A stretch of 64,000 nt of DNA from Anagrus nilaparvatae (GCA_022575985.1 JAKSXM010000272.1:7936001-8000000); one strand, 5' to 3'; shown: positions 51,726 through 64,000, numbered from the stretch's first letter. Notes: a model not told the origin generated them from the letters alone. Numbers and translations are program-made.

Positions 51726-53795
51726 ACTCCTCTTGTTAGTTTAATAAATATGATATCCAAAAATTTCGATTTTTCAAACTTTAATTTTCAATTAAATACA
51801 CATAGAGGACTGAAAATCTTTGAAAAATATCAAGTTTATGTATAAAAAGCATAAAAAAGTCGATTGAGTACAAATATAATTAAAAAATACTACAAGGCGC
51901 TTAAAAAATGTGATTTAAACGTTGAAAATTGGTTAAAAAAAGCCATTATTATGCTTCTGACGCTTTTTAAAGAGCATATAACCCCCCAGCGACATTTACC
52001 ACATCAAAGTTTATAAAATTTAGACCAATTCTATCAAGGTTTGAGTCTTATAAAAATTGTTGAATTTGGGCAGTTCAAAATCTCCCGCTCTAAGCCTAAA
52101 AAAGCAATTTGAGCCGCCCGGGGGCAAAATTTCAAAAAACTGACCTCAAATTCGAATATAACGGGAATTTTTACAACTTTTTATGTCTTGGTACTATTTT
52201 GTTTAAAGGTCAGGCTTTTTTTTAAGGGTCAGGCTACACGTAACTTTTATCTATTTTTATCTAATAACAAAAGTGACCCTGACATCAGTAAAATTCCAGA
52301 TAATTTTACAAAAAGCTAATCAATTTTTATTTTTTAATGCACAAGTTCTTGATAACATTTTTTATTATAAATATTTCCTAGAAAAAATACTAAAAAATAA
52401 ACAAATACAGTAACTTTAAAGCATTTTCATATTCAGCACATAAAATTAAAACCAAATTAAAATCAAAATTGTTTTGTCTGCATAAAAAAATATAAAAATT
52501 CACGGGTTTGATAAAAAATAAAAAAAAAATATAAATTGTATGTCTAACCCATCGAGATAGTCTAACCACATGAATCAAGTGTAATGTTTTAGATAACATA
52601 CCTATACTGATTTAAGTAAACTACATAATTAAAAAATATTATGTTTCAATCTCTTGGAATTCAATATTAAAAAAAGACCGAACAACTTATCTATCCATTT
52701 ATGTATAAATAAAATATCAAATGTTTGTCGATTTTAAATATTTTAAAAGGAAAAAAATATTAATCCCTAAATTACGTTATTCAGGTTTGGGAAATAGTAT
52801 ATAATTTGATTTTGGTAAACTGTGGATGGCTGCGAGGGTGGCTGAGAAGTTGTAAAAAAAAGTCATTGGCATTTTGAATCCCCCGATTTGACTCGTGCCC
52901 TGACCAACCCTGACGTTATTATATGAAAAAAATTAGTTGAAAAAATAAATTTTTTTATCGTTTTGGGTGCCGGTTCAATTGACCTTAATAGCCCCCCCCC
53001 CCCCTTTTGGATCCGGCCTTGCTCAGGTTTTAAAATTTTAAATCCATACCCCAAAAAGTTGGCCGTAATACCAAAAAACCGTATTATGTGGTCGATTTTC
53101 AACAGTCTTTTTATATTTAACAAGAAACTTTTATTTATTTTAGTCTTAAAGCATCTTTAAAATCTACCGAAAAATACGGCTTTTCATATAATAATTATGT
53201 TAAATAACCTTCAAAAGCGACTGAGAAATACGTTTTTTCGGTATTTGGGTTAAGTATTCGGAGTCGGAACATTAAAATTTGAAATCAGCGTATCGGAAAA
53301 CTTACCTGGCTTGTAAAAGTAAACTTACGAAAATTTTGGAAAAATGCATACATCTAGCATATACGGCTTCTAGACTATTAAAAAAAAAAAAAAATCAGTT
53401 ATAAGCCATTTAATCCCGATTAATTATGTTATTTTTTTTAAATACGATAAAGTGACACAGTTTTTATTATTGTTATTATTATTTTCTTATAATATCACGG
53501 GCATATATTTTAAGGGCCATGAATCTTTTTATCTTGTATATAAAAAAAAAAAAATAAATTAGCGATTTAAATCCACATATACTGAGTTTTTAGGCTAAAA
53601 AATTTTTAACTTGATTAAGCACTTTTTGCGCATAAACGAATTGAATTTTTTGTTTGTTGATTTGGATCTCAGGACTGACAATGTAAAAAGAATTTTGAGT
53701 ATACAGTAAAATCATGGACTTAAATTTCCTTGGCTATGATATTACATCTTACTTATCGATAAATTTGAATTTTTCGCAAAAATCGATCAAAAATT
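51726..53795. other. Intergenic, no gene seen
   Basis: AT-rich with no supported gene. 52970-53040 has a C run (52991-53004) followed by TTTTGGATCCGGCCTTGCTC, probably a transposable-element fragment. Confidence 0.4.
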
Positions 53796-55475
53796 GGTGT
53801 CCAATAGGGCTGGAAAATAGGGGAACACCTTAAATCAGCAAAAACTACCCCTTTTTAGGTTTTATTTTTCAAAATTTAAGTAAAGCTAATACGGTCAAAT
53901 ATTTTTTGATGATGGATTAAGAAGAGAGATATCTTAATGTCGCTCTGGCCATTAGTCCGAAGTCGTTGAGTGATAAAATAAATAATATTAATTTAATTAA
54001 TTAAATGACAATAAAAGTATTCTATAAATTCAAAAAATTAATTTCTTAAATATTTTTCACAAATTTAATGATAAATATCTTTTAATTATACTAATTTACA
54101 TTTCATGTTTCATTACTTTTTAATCACGCAGTACTTCTGCAAAGAGGACAAATTCAAAACTTAAAATCAAGCTTCCATGTATATATTTTATCAAATAATT
54201 ATTAATATTTTTTTTATTAAATGCAATTTGCAAATTATTTTATGAAAAAATATAAATAAAAAAATATAAAAATATCATTTTAAAATAATATATTATTACT
54301 AAATTTATAAATGATTAATCAAAAATTAAAGAATAATATTATTTTTTCTTTTTATTTACTATAACCCTAGTGCGCGCGCTTTGTATAATAAACAAACAAT
54401 ATAATTACGCGAAATTTCCCACGTATACCTCATATTCGAGAATTACCAATAGATTCTTTGGTCTTCGAACTTTTAATTTATCGCTATCTGCATTGGGAAA
54501 TTCGCGATTTGATAGGGAAAATAATTAACTTCCGGAATTTCCCCCATTAGACTAATGTAATATTTACTTATCTTTGGACCTTTATATCTCAAAATTATGC
54601 ACGACTATCGACTATAAGGCCTATAACATTCGATTCCTGAGACTTTCCTCTAACAAACTATATATGTCTTAATTGGGAAATTCAATTTTCAGAGCGACCT
54701 TAAGATATTGCGATTATTCCATAATTGACCAAAATTAGGATATTATGGGCTAATTATAGAGAGTGAAAACTACCCCCAAAATTTAAAAAAAAACATGATA
54801 AGAGTTTATTTTTTTACTTTTTTTTTGTGCGTAGACAAGTATTTAAAAATATTTTATGCTATATTTTAACCATCATAAAATGTATTCACCCCCCGATGGA
54901 GGAAGGAGCGAAAACAACCCCTAAATCTAAAAATGCATAAAAACGATGTTAAAATTTTATTTTTTTACTTTTATTTGTGGAGTCGAGCATTTAAAAATAT
55001 TGTATGACATTCTAACTCCCCCTGGCCGGGGGTGGGAGGAGAATACATTTTATGATGGTTGAAATGGCATAAAACATTTTAAATACTTGATTCCACAAAA
55101 AAAAGTAAAAAAAATAAAATTTTATCATGCTTTTTATGTATCTATAAATTTAGGAGTTGTTTTAACTCCCCGGGGGGAGAATACATTTTAAGATGGTTAA
55201 AAGAGCATTAAACATTTTAAATACTTGATTCCATAAAAAAAAGTAAAAAAATAAACTCTTATCATGTTTTTTTTTTAAATTTTGGGGGTAGTTTTCACCC
55301 TTTATAATTAGCCCATATATCTTTATTTTGGTAAATTATAAAAAAATCGAAATAATTCTTAATCCATCATCAAAAAATAAAATGTATTTGACCAAAAAAA
55401 CCAAAAAAATCCTAAAAAGGGGTAGTTTTTGCTGATTTAAGGGTGTTCCCCTATTTTCCAGCCTTATTGGACACC
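53796..55475. mobile_element. 1.68 kb terminal-inverted-repeat element
   Basis: GGTGTCCAATAGGGCTGGAA at 53796 and its inverse ending 55475 are near-perfect for over 60 bases (through AAATCAGCAAAAACTACCCC). The similarity extends through a ATGATGGATTAAG block. The interior contains a second hairpin (54746-55315) and AT-rich unique sequence. No protein frame. Confidence 0.8.
54746..55315. mobile_element. Foldback element nested in the 53.8-55.5 kb element
   Basis: TGGGCTAATTATAGAGAGTG at 54746 inverts at 55296-55315. Each arm holds two related units about 145 bases apart (GAAAACTACCCC at 54765, GAAAACAACCCC at 54910), mirrored at about 55140-55300. The centre is GC-rich (CCCCCTGGCCGGGGGTGGG near 55019). 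Confidence 0.75.
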
Positions 55476-55655
55476 GGATTCGGATTCAGCAGCCCAACAA
55501 ACATATAGTAGAGCAAATTTCATCCTGTCAACAGATTTCAACCCCAAACCCGAACTTTGACTGGAGTATTAAAAGTTATTTATTTTTGAATGAGTAGAAT
55601 ACGATAAATATTAAAAATATAACTATCATCTCAATAAAGTAACATTACCGAATGA

Positions 55656-56229
55656 CTATGGTAAACAGTGCGTGTGAGTATGACAGCTAAATTTCTTTTC
55701 AGAGATAGCCAAGATTTCTGGACGAGTATGTCGGGCTATCAAAGTTCCGCCGTTTACCCGCGCTTTTTTGATTAGTTTGAAATAAAAAATCTTACAAGGG
55801 ATCAATTTTACAGTCAGAATCTCATGGTAGCGAGAAATATATATTTTTTCTCCGTAATATTAACGCTAAAATTAAGAGATTTTTAATATAAAATTGATCC
55901 CTTGTAATTTTTTTTAATTTCAAACAAATTAAAAAAGCGCGGGTGAACGGCGGAACTTTGATGGCCCGACATACTCGTCCAGAACCCGGGTACCGAAAAA
56001 TCTCATAAATAAACTGAGTATGTTTTGGTCTAATCTAAAAATCTAAGCTATTCCGGGCTGTCATACTTTCACTTTTTTTTCCCGTAAAATTGGCAAACTT
56101 TGTGGACCTGTAAGTTTTTCCAGAACCCGCGACCAAAAAAACCAGGATACGAAAGTGAGTATGTTTTGGTCTTGGTTATCTCTAAAAAGAAATTCAGCTG
56201 TCATACTCACACACGCTGTTTACCATAGC
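55656..56229. mobile_element. Terminal-inverted-repeat element with an inner hairpin
   Basis: CTATGGTAAACAGTGCGTGT near 55656 inverts at the right end (56210-56229) with over 50 bases of homology (GAGTATGACAGCTAAATTTC). Inside, 55715-55990 is a separate hairpin with TCAAAGTTCCGCCGTTTACC and its inverse, arms about 110 bases. Confidence 0.75.
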
Positions 56230-57475
56230 CATCCTTGTAACTACAAGTTTATACGATTTGAAAGGGTTGAAGCTCTGTAAGACAAACTTTTGATTGTTAT
56301 TATCTTACTGTTAAACTAAATAAATTAAATTTCACTTATGATTTTTTGTTGTTTTATTATAATTAAAATTTGAATAAAAAATACAAGAAGTCCATGAGGT
56401 GATCTGCCCTTAACATTTTATTGATTTGTTTTAAAAAGAGTAAATATTTTTTGTTTTTACAGTGTACGTAAATTAAACCAATTCACCCCAGAGAAAGGCA
56501 AGTAATATAGTTGCAGCTCATGTAGGAAAACAAAGTTCAAAAGACGCGAAAACAAATTTGTTATAAACAAATAAATGATATTTTATCAGTAAGGATTAGT
56601 ATCGCGTGAGGCTATACATGCTTACATGTTTTTAAACTCTATAAATAAATAATTATATTTTATCATAGATTAAATATAATCGTATATAAATCAATAAATC
56701 AAATTACAATAATAATATAATGTACTAACAATTTAAGTAAATATATTTTTGTTATTTCATAATTTTGAAGAATTTTTAAAAATTTACCATAATGAGATTC
56801 AAAATATAGATGAATGCATGAATTTGATAAACGTATAAGATGAAAATTTTTTTCGTCTTTTATTTAATGATTATTTCGATGCCAACATGACATAATTGGT
56901 CAACAACATTTTTTAGAAAAGATTTATACTATAAGTTTTTTTGTTTATTAAAATCCAGTTCCGCCAGGGTCCGAAGTGGATGATAGTAAAATAAAGGAGC
57001 ATAAACCATCTATTTTTGAAGGGTTTTTTGCAGTTTTTTGCAATATCTTGGAAGTAAAGATAAAATTATGAAAGAGAAATTATAAAATATTAGAGTAATA
57101 AACAATAGATATCGAGGTCAGTTGCGGTTATTGTCCAAAATTATAGGATATGTACTGTAAGGGCAAATTATACGGAGAAAAAAACTACTCATAAAATAAG
57201 AAAAATTATCAAAAACGTAAAGTACCCCTAAATTAAAAAAAAATTACAAATTGTTAAACTTTCTTTTTTAAGCTTTTCTTTTTGTAACCGGAAAAGTAAC
57301 AGTATTACTTTTAATGTAAACTACCCTTAAATTTAAAAATTATAAAATATTCTCCTCCATTTATATTTTTGAAACTTTTCCCCATTATTTTCACTTCTGG
57401 GAATTTTTTTAAATATAAACATTTTGTATTCATAAATATTTATATACCTACAAAAAAAATCTTAACCCATTAAGT

Positions 57476-58246
57476 CCGAAGGCCTTTTTTACGTGTCGAT
57501 TTGTAAACCGCTTCAAAAAATATATTATATACTAGAAATTATAAATAAAATGATGGTCCCTTAAGTAAAAAGAGTTGCTTTTTAAGAATCTGAGGTCAGA
57601 TTTTTAATTTAAACTTCTGGAAAGTCAGTACATCGGTTCAAAGTTGGCCAAAATTATAAAAAAAACATTACGTAAAAGCCTTAATTATTATGTTACAAAA
57701 CGCTGTAATTTTACTAAAAACCGCTACATTTTTATTTATTTAATGTTTAGAACTTATATTTTCAACGCGAGAAAAAATTTCCAAAATGGTGAACGGAAAA
57801 TTTCGAGGAAAATTTGTTGGAAAAAGTTAATAATGCTAAAATTAAAGATAATATTATACGAGTAAGTATAAGATACTTTTATATGGACTCTGGATGCGAA
57901 TGAAAAATTATATTTTCACTTTCCAAAATTAAATTTTTTTCTTGTGGTGAAAATATAAGTTCTAAATATTAAATAAATGGAAATGTACCGGTTTTTAGTA
58001 AAATTACAGCGTTTTGTAACATAGTAATCAGGTCTTTTATGTAACGTTTTTTTTATCATTTTGGCCAACTTTGACCCGCTGTACTGACTTTCCAGAAGTC
58101 TAAATCGAAAATCTGACCTCAGATTCTTAAAAAGCAACTCTTTTTACTTAAGGGACCATCATTTTATTTATAATTTCTAGTATATAATATATTTTTTGAA
58201 GCGGTTTACAAATCGACACGTAAAAAAGGCCTTCGGACTTAATGGG
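57476..58246. mobile_element. piggyBac-type palindromic MITE, TTAA duplication
   Basis: TTAA at 57472-57475 and 58247-58250 bound CCCATTAAGTCCGAAGGCCT and its inverse. The two halves are complementary almost throughout (arms about 380 bp, for example GATGGTCCCTTAAGTAAAAA at 57553 versus 58140), with a short unmatched centre near 57850-57910. The mirrored open frames in the two arms are not genes. Confidence 0.85.
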
Positions 58247-58250
58247 TTAA

Positions 58251-61200
58251 ACAACTTTTCTAAAAAAAAATTTTTTAATTGACAAACGTAGTCTTTAGTA
58301 TAGGGCTTTTTATTACTATTTGAATTTCGGGGTTGCCTTATTCAAGTTCTTGGTAGAAATGAATTGGATGTATTTTTATCTGACCCTAAAACAATAATAG
58401 GCGCCCGTTGATCCGTTCTCGCATAATTTGACCTACGCTCAATCCATCCAGACAGTGACAGATTATTTTTTTTTTAATTTTGTAAACGATTTCCAAATTA
58501 ATATAGTAAGAATCCTTGAATTCGGCATCTCATACTCCTGCAGGCCCAATAATCCGGCACCACTCTCGGCGACAGTAAAAAGTAAAAAAATATAATTTTT
58601 TTCTTCAAAAATGATGAATTTTACATTTTTTAATGCGTTATTAAAATATACACTTGCATTTACACGTGCGCCGTTTCTTACATCTTTAAAAAGAAAAAGA
58701 TTAAACTAAAAAAAAAAAATCTAAAAAATTAAAAATTTTAATTATAATTTTTAAGAGGCTTAAATAATTCAAACTTTAAAGCTTAGTCCGTTTATCCAAA
58801 TACACAATATACATTTAAAATGCACGTTTTATTAAATTTAAAACAGGTGTATCTCTATTTACTTAAAATTTGATGACGAATTTGATGATCCGACAAATAT
58901 CTTAGTTCAGCATGGCCTCAGTCCCGCCCGTGCCAGATTAAAGAATTCTTATTGTACTATTTTTTATTGACGTCATACGAAAAGGGTTTTAAAGACTTAA
59001 AAAAAATAGACTTAAGAAGTAGCATTGTAATTATCAGATTATGCATTCAAAAAAATTTCTAAACGCCTATTTACTGTTTCAATTATTTAAAGATATTATT
59101 TTTTATTTTAATTTAAAGACAAAAGAGGTATATTGTTTTTAAGATTTTAAAAAGAAAATAGTTTAAGGCTGATAACCAAAATTTTTTTTACCAACTTTAC
59201 GTACTTGAAAAAAAAGAATCTGTCCTTATCAATGCAGGCAGGTATCCAGAAATTTTATTTGGAGGGGGTCAAAAAATTTAGGGAAAGGGGGGCAATCCTA
59301 ACAATATCAATAATAATGGTTTAAATTTCTTTGATAATATTCAAAATTTAACTGCTTCTTATATTAAATTGCTTAAAAGTAATATTTCGATATTTGTTAA
59401 TAAACAATTAAAAATTTTTATTAATAAAGCAAAAAATAATGCTATTTCTAATATTAAAAATTGTCATTTCAGGGCATATATAGAGGAGGGTGGGCCTACG
59501 AAAATATTTAATTAAACTAAGGAGGACCTAATAAACGATCTTATAAATGAGAAAAAATTTATAACTTTTTATGCAGTATAGTGACTGCTATGCCCAGAAG
59601 AGCGGGTTAAGTATCAAATTCTTCGGGACTAATGCAAAGTTTGAGAACAGCTGAAGCAAGTAATGGATGTATCATTCAAAAATCGCGTACGAGAAGTCTG
59701 TAAGGGAGGTCAGGTGGGCAGTTTTTAGTAATTATTAAGAGGTGTTAATTAATTATAAAATGGTCAAAATTTACAATAAAATACTTTGAAGTACTTTATT
59801 AATCAATAAAATAAAATGGTCAAAAGAATCTTGTAGAATTTTTCTTTTTCATAATTTTTGAGCAATTTTAAACCCCTGATTACGATACAGCGACTCAAAA
59901 CACCTATTGTTAATCGTTCAGCAAATCGGTTGCGGTATCATATCAACCCCCCTATCCCGAATTAGCACTGGAGTGAAATACATCTCTCCTGAAACACGCA
60001 TTTAAGTTTCACGAAAATGACTAGCTAGGGATGGCTTATTTATTTAGTATTATAGGTGAATTCTATCATTAGAAGTCATGTGAAACATAGTATGGAGCAA
60101 TTCCGAAGACTTGGCCGTAAGTTTCACTCTTACTTCATTATAATTTACCCGTTAATTAATTAATTAATTATTTATTAAATAATTTATTATATAAGTTAGT
60201 TTAAAACACTTTCAACATAATTGCTTCATAAATAAAATATATCAGCAAAAAAGGCGGAAATAATACTTATTACTACCCCTGGAGGGTTTAAACGTGAAAC
60301 AATAATTTGTTTATTAAAATAATTTACAAATCTGAAATCAATTATTTACATAATAATTATATTAATTATAGAAGCATATTTTACATGTTATCTATGTAAG
60401 AAGAATTTTATTTGTATGCAATTTTTTAAATTTTACTGATAATAAGGTTTGTTTAAAAAATTCAATAATAATTATTATTATTTATATATAAGAATAATAA
60501 AAATTATGAGTTTGCAAAACAAACATTCATATTATAATGCTAAATACACTGGCAAAATTTGTTTGCTGATACCAGAATTTCAGTTGTGGCAGCAGGAATT
60601 TATTTCTTCTTTAAAATGGTTGCAAATCTTACTTTGTACTATGTGTTAAATTTTACTTTATCAAATAATTGTATATAAATTTAATGTATTTCTTGTATAT
60701 TTATGTATTAAATCATTTTTGCTTTGGCTAAATAAAGACGATAATAATAATAATTATTATATTTGAAAATTTATTTGTGCGTGTGTGTGTGTGTGTCTTG
60801 TAATGTATTTTTTTCAAACCCAAACGAAAATCCTGCGGTTACGTGGCTGAAATTATTTAACATTTCACTTACGAGCAAAATTTTTTTATATAAATATTTT
60901 TGTATTTGTGAAAATAAGCAGCTGTTTTTTATTTTCCATGCAGTACTTTTTGCAATATGTATTTGTAAATTATTGAAATAGTACCTAATTAACATAAAGT
61001 ATAAATGCAATAAATGGCTCTGAATTCAAAGAAATTTATAAAGTTGTTAATTTTTTTTTGCAAATTATAATTTGTTTATGTGCTAATTATCTACTGATTG
61101 ATATACTCTTCAATAGATAAAAAGAACACAATTTAAATATTAATAATGAAAACAGGTGGTGAGAACAATAATAAAATTGTTTAAATAATAATACTAATAA

Positions 61201-61339
61201 AATTTTGTAACTTGATGTCTAAATTTTGAACATGCTTTCAGAAAAATGATGCGTTTTTCCAAGTTTTTTTTTAGCAAAATAAAAATTTCTTAGAGCTGGT
61301 TAAGAATTTACTATAATATTCGCATTAAATTACAATCGA
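58251..61339. other. Intergenic, no supported gene
   Basis: 59250-59300 is related to the fragment at 24920-24990 and leads into a start-less open stretch (59282-59512, see findings). 59960-59975 has a CACTGGAGTG word like other dispersed ends. Short microsatellites: (TTAA)n near 60150-60170, (TAA)n near 60742-60756, (GT)8 at 60781-60796. Open frames at 60449 and 60763 show no family features. Confidence 0.45.
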
Positions 61340-61379
61340 ATAGCATTCTATTATCTAGGGAGCAAATAAAACGAATGGT

Positions 61380-61434
61380 CCAGATTGCACGTTAATTAGG
61401 CTTCGCCTCGCATGCTAATTAACGTGCAATCTGG
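61380..61434. repeat. Short perfect stem-loop
   Basis: CCAGATTGCACGTTAATTA at 61380-61398 and its exact inverse at 61416-61434 enclose a GC-rich 17-base loop. The flank GAATGGTCCAGATTGCACGT resembles 42062-42081, so it belongs to a dispersed element. Confidence 0.6.
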
Positions 61435-63035
61435 GGTATTATTTTTTCGTTCCCATGGACAAAACGAAATTTTTCCTCCTCAGTGGGAAGAAAACGCGTT
61501 TTTTTCGATCCCGTTGAGGGACGAAAAAAGTGTTTTCGACCCGCTAGGAAGAAAAATAACGAAATGATGAATAAAAAAATCTTAAAAAAATATGTATATT
61601 TTGTGCAATAAATTTAATGGAATAATTTTGAAGGATAAAAATACATAAAAATATTTCAAAAATAAAATTATAATAATTACATTCATAATAATAATCGTAA
61701 AATCATTCGATTCAAATTAGCGCGCTGCGTGCAAAATGCACGAAAAATATGCAACAAATATTATACGAAAACGCCATGAATATTGCGCAACAAAAATTAA
61801 AATAAAAAAGAAGCATATATTATGGAAATAAACATAAATACGTATATGGTTGTTTCTTATAAAACTTAAATTTTGATCTGTTAAATAAATAAAAATTCAA
61901 TTAAAATTAATTAAATATTAATTTTTTTTCCTCTTATTACTGCAAATATAAATTTTTTTAAAAAATTCCAAAAAAAAAATAATTAAAAAACTTATTTTCA
62001 AATATCTTTATTAAAATATAAAAGTTTTATTTAATTACTCATATATTTATGTACAATATATGCTCATCATGCCAGACTTATAACACATAAAACAACAAAA
62101 CTCACTTTCCATCGTACGACAACCGTTATTCGTTCACGAGATATCGGAGGCTACAGTTGTTAGATTACGTTAAAAAAATTAACATCAAAATTTATTTTTT
62201 TACTTTAATTATTATTATTATTCGTAAAAAATTGAAGTTTTATTAATAAGTAGTTAAATTAAGAATATTTTCCTTTTAAAATTTTTTTATTAAAATGGAA
62301 TATTGCTAAGAGTGAATAAGGATAAAGACAAAAAAGTTAATTCTAATCGTTAAAAATTTAAAAGATATTTAAAAAAAAATAAAATTGAAACATCGCCCGG
62401 CGTCCGAGCTCCAACACGTGGTAAGTAATGTTTTTCAAATGTACACAATAAATGCAGTATTATTATTATTTTACTCATTGTTATTATTTTGTTTAAACTC
62501 CAAATTTTTAATATGTGTTACGCGTGTGTTGTTAGTATTTTGTTTTTAATTAAATAATAGTTTTTATCCTGCATGCAATTTTTAAAAAAAATTATTGCAT
62601 TTTTTAAAATTAATTTTTGTTTATTGTTTTATAATAAAAATAATAAAAATAATAAAATTTTAGTATAGTTTATTTCCTGGCGGTCCATCGATTTAACAAT
62701 TTTGTACTTGGTATACTTTTATATGTAAAAAAACGTTTTTATGTATGTGCGCGTATGTCTCGATAATAGGCATTTTTTAACTTTCGAATATTTTAAGCGT
62801 ATTCAATCAAATTTTATTTTTGAATTACCTACTAAAATATTAGGAGTCATTCTAGTAAATTAAAATCTCGATTCAAAAAAAACTATTTGAGAAAAGTTTT
62901 GTGTATATAGTTACGCATCTTTAGTCATTTGCAGCAATTTGTTCTCAATTTGTTAATCACGTATAGTTCGGGTTTTGATTCCCCACCCACGAGCTTTCCT
63001 TATCATATGAACAAGCAAGTGGATTTCATTCGTAA
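61435..63035. other. Intergenic with a possible 5' untranslated exon
   Basis: No protein gene. 62390-62419 is a local GC-rich patch ending CACGTG/GTAAGT, which could be a first-exon donor on + for a gene beyond the window. The rest is AT-rich. Confidence 0.35.
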
Positions 63036-63226
63036 TAGTCCTGTCGCCAGCAATGCTATTTAATGCCATAAAATCCTAAAATACCATAAAAGCTCCATGG
63101 AAAAAAATGGGTGGTATTTATGTTTACCGGTTAAAAAAACATAAATACCACTCATTTTTTTCCATGGAGCTTTTATGGCATTTTAGGATTTTATGGCATT
63201 AAATAGCATTGCTGGCGATAGGACTA
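63036..63226. mobile_element. 191-bp near-perfect palindrome (small MITE)
   Basis: TAGTCCTGTCGCCAGCAATG at 63036 and its inverse at 63207-63226 (one mismatch) are the ends. The arms of about 87 bases pair almost perfectly (CCATAAAAGCTCCATGGAAA in each) around a centre near 63130. Confidence 0.8.
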
Positions 63227-63965
63227 TAAGGAAAGTTCTGAGGCCTAAAAATTCGTATGAAAATTTTTGACCAGGACTGGTAAAAAATCATACCGAATTT
63301 TCGGAAGGGAGAGGTATAATTTTCCTTAATATAAATTGTGGGATTTGACTTTGCTTGCAGTCACGTGAAAAGACAAATTTTTATATTTATACCACGTTAT
63401 TCATAAGTGGAACCCTGTTTTTTATGATGTAGTTTAACACGTGGATTTTTGCTAAACGTTGCTAATAATTTACTTTCTACCCTCATAAATCGAGTTTGTA
63501 CCATCATGATTTTGTTCGAGGATATACTCCTGAATTTAAGACTCAATTACCCAAATTTCCAATTGGTCAAATTAAGGTTAAATACCCCAAGATCCACCTA
63601 CCCTGATAAGTGGTTAAAATTTTTCTGGATAACTTACCTCTAAAAGTTTACTTTTACACGTAGGTGCCGAAAAGGCTTGGCTATGTTAATAAATTGTTTC
63701 TACAGTTCCACTCACTTGTTTGTACGTACTATATGCGAATCCGAGCGAATCCAAATTTGGTTAATAAATGAAACTGTCATAACTAAAACAGAAAAAAGCT
63801 AAAATCAAACCTGTAGGTTTATTTATAGACAGAGAGATTTTTTAATCTCACAATGAGGTATCGTGATCAAATCGGGACCCTTAGCTAAAAAATTAAGAAT
63901 TTCACATATTGTAAAATTAATAAGGAGAGTATTAACTGTTTGGGACACCAATTTGCTTCTGACTT

Positions 63966-64000
63966 TCAGGACAGGCTGTGGTAGTTAGGGCGCTTTCTGC
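63966..64000 (+). other. Possible tRNA-like A box, cut by the window end
   Basis: GCTGTGGTAGTTAGGGCGCT resembles the 5' part of a tRNA or SINE. The B box would lie outside the window, so this cannot be decided. Confidence 0.2.

Noticed and set aside
52863..53160. Overlapping open frames on both strands near the C run at 52991
   Set aside because: They cross a homopolymer and transposable-element fragment and show no conserved protein features.
57644..58137. Two 73-codon frames with near-identical peptides on opposite strands
   Set aside because: They are mirror images across the axis of the palindromic piggyBac-type MITE, not genes.
60449..61010. Short open frames near the GT and TAA microsatellites
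   Set aside because: Low-complexity translations in AT-rich DNA, no splice or family support.

Overview
The window is AT-rich eukaryotic nuclear DNA. Introns are mostly 60-90 bp with GT-AG borders, the single-copy genes are animal orthologues, and non-coding DNA is packed with repeats. Protein sequences and small introns point to an insect; a hymenopteran such as a parasitoid wasp is plausible, but I cannot prove the order. I found no rRNA gene, confident tRNA gene, CRISPR array or prokaryotic operon.

Layout. (1) 0.27-2.75 kb: a decayed R1/LOA-like non-LTR retrotransposon on +. (2) 3.4-4.2 kb: a foldback element. (3) 5.7-34.7 kb on -: a complete HERC2 gene, 16 coding exons whose phases all join, predicting 4726 aa with three RCC1-like domains, cytochrome b5-like, MIB/HERC2, UBA, CPH, ZZ, DOC and a HECT domain with its catalytic Cys. 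Its five large introns (6, 8, 9, 10, 11) are filled with inverted-repeat elements. (4) 35.65-37.49 kb on +: mitochondrial Xaa-Pro aminopeptidase 3 (XPNPEP3), 4 exons, 503 aa, divergent from HERC2 across a 0.93 kb gap. (5) 37.89-40.17 kb on -: bifunctional purine enzyme PAICS, 5 exons, 426 aa, convergent with XPNPEP3. (6) 46.09-48.12 kb on -: a two-exon F-box/leucine-rich-repeat protein, 654 aa. (7) 48.2-64 kb: no supported protein gene; a dense mosaic of terminal-inverted-repeat and foldback elements, plus a possible untranslated first exon near 62.4 kb.

The genes form no single pathway: HERC2 (ubiquitin ligase), XPNPEP3 (mitochondrial peptide trimming), PAICS (de novo purine synthesis) and the F-box protein (probable SCF substrate receptor) are housekeeping or regulatory neighbours.

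The unusual content is structural. Several unrelated-looking elements share one architecture: tandem units of about 128-146 bp arranged as two inverted arrays. There are two piggyBac-type elements with TTAA duplications (one nested inside another element within HERC2 intron 8), a dispersed family built from 24-bp subrepeats whose inverted copies flank HERC2 exon 11, and an exactly 25-bp-periodic minisatellite with alternating variants. The intronic hairpins lie on the HERC2 transcript and are candidates for hairpin-RNA/endo-siRNA or circular-RNA effects. Those functional readings are inference.
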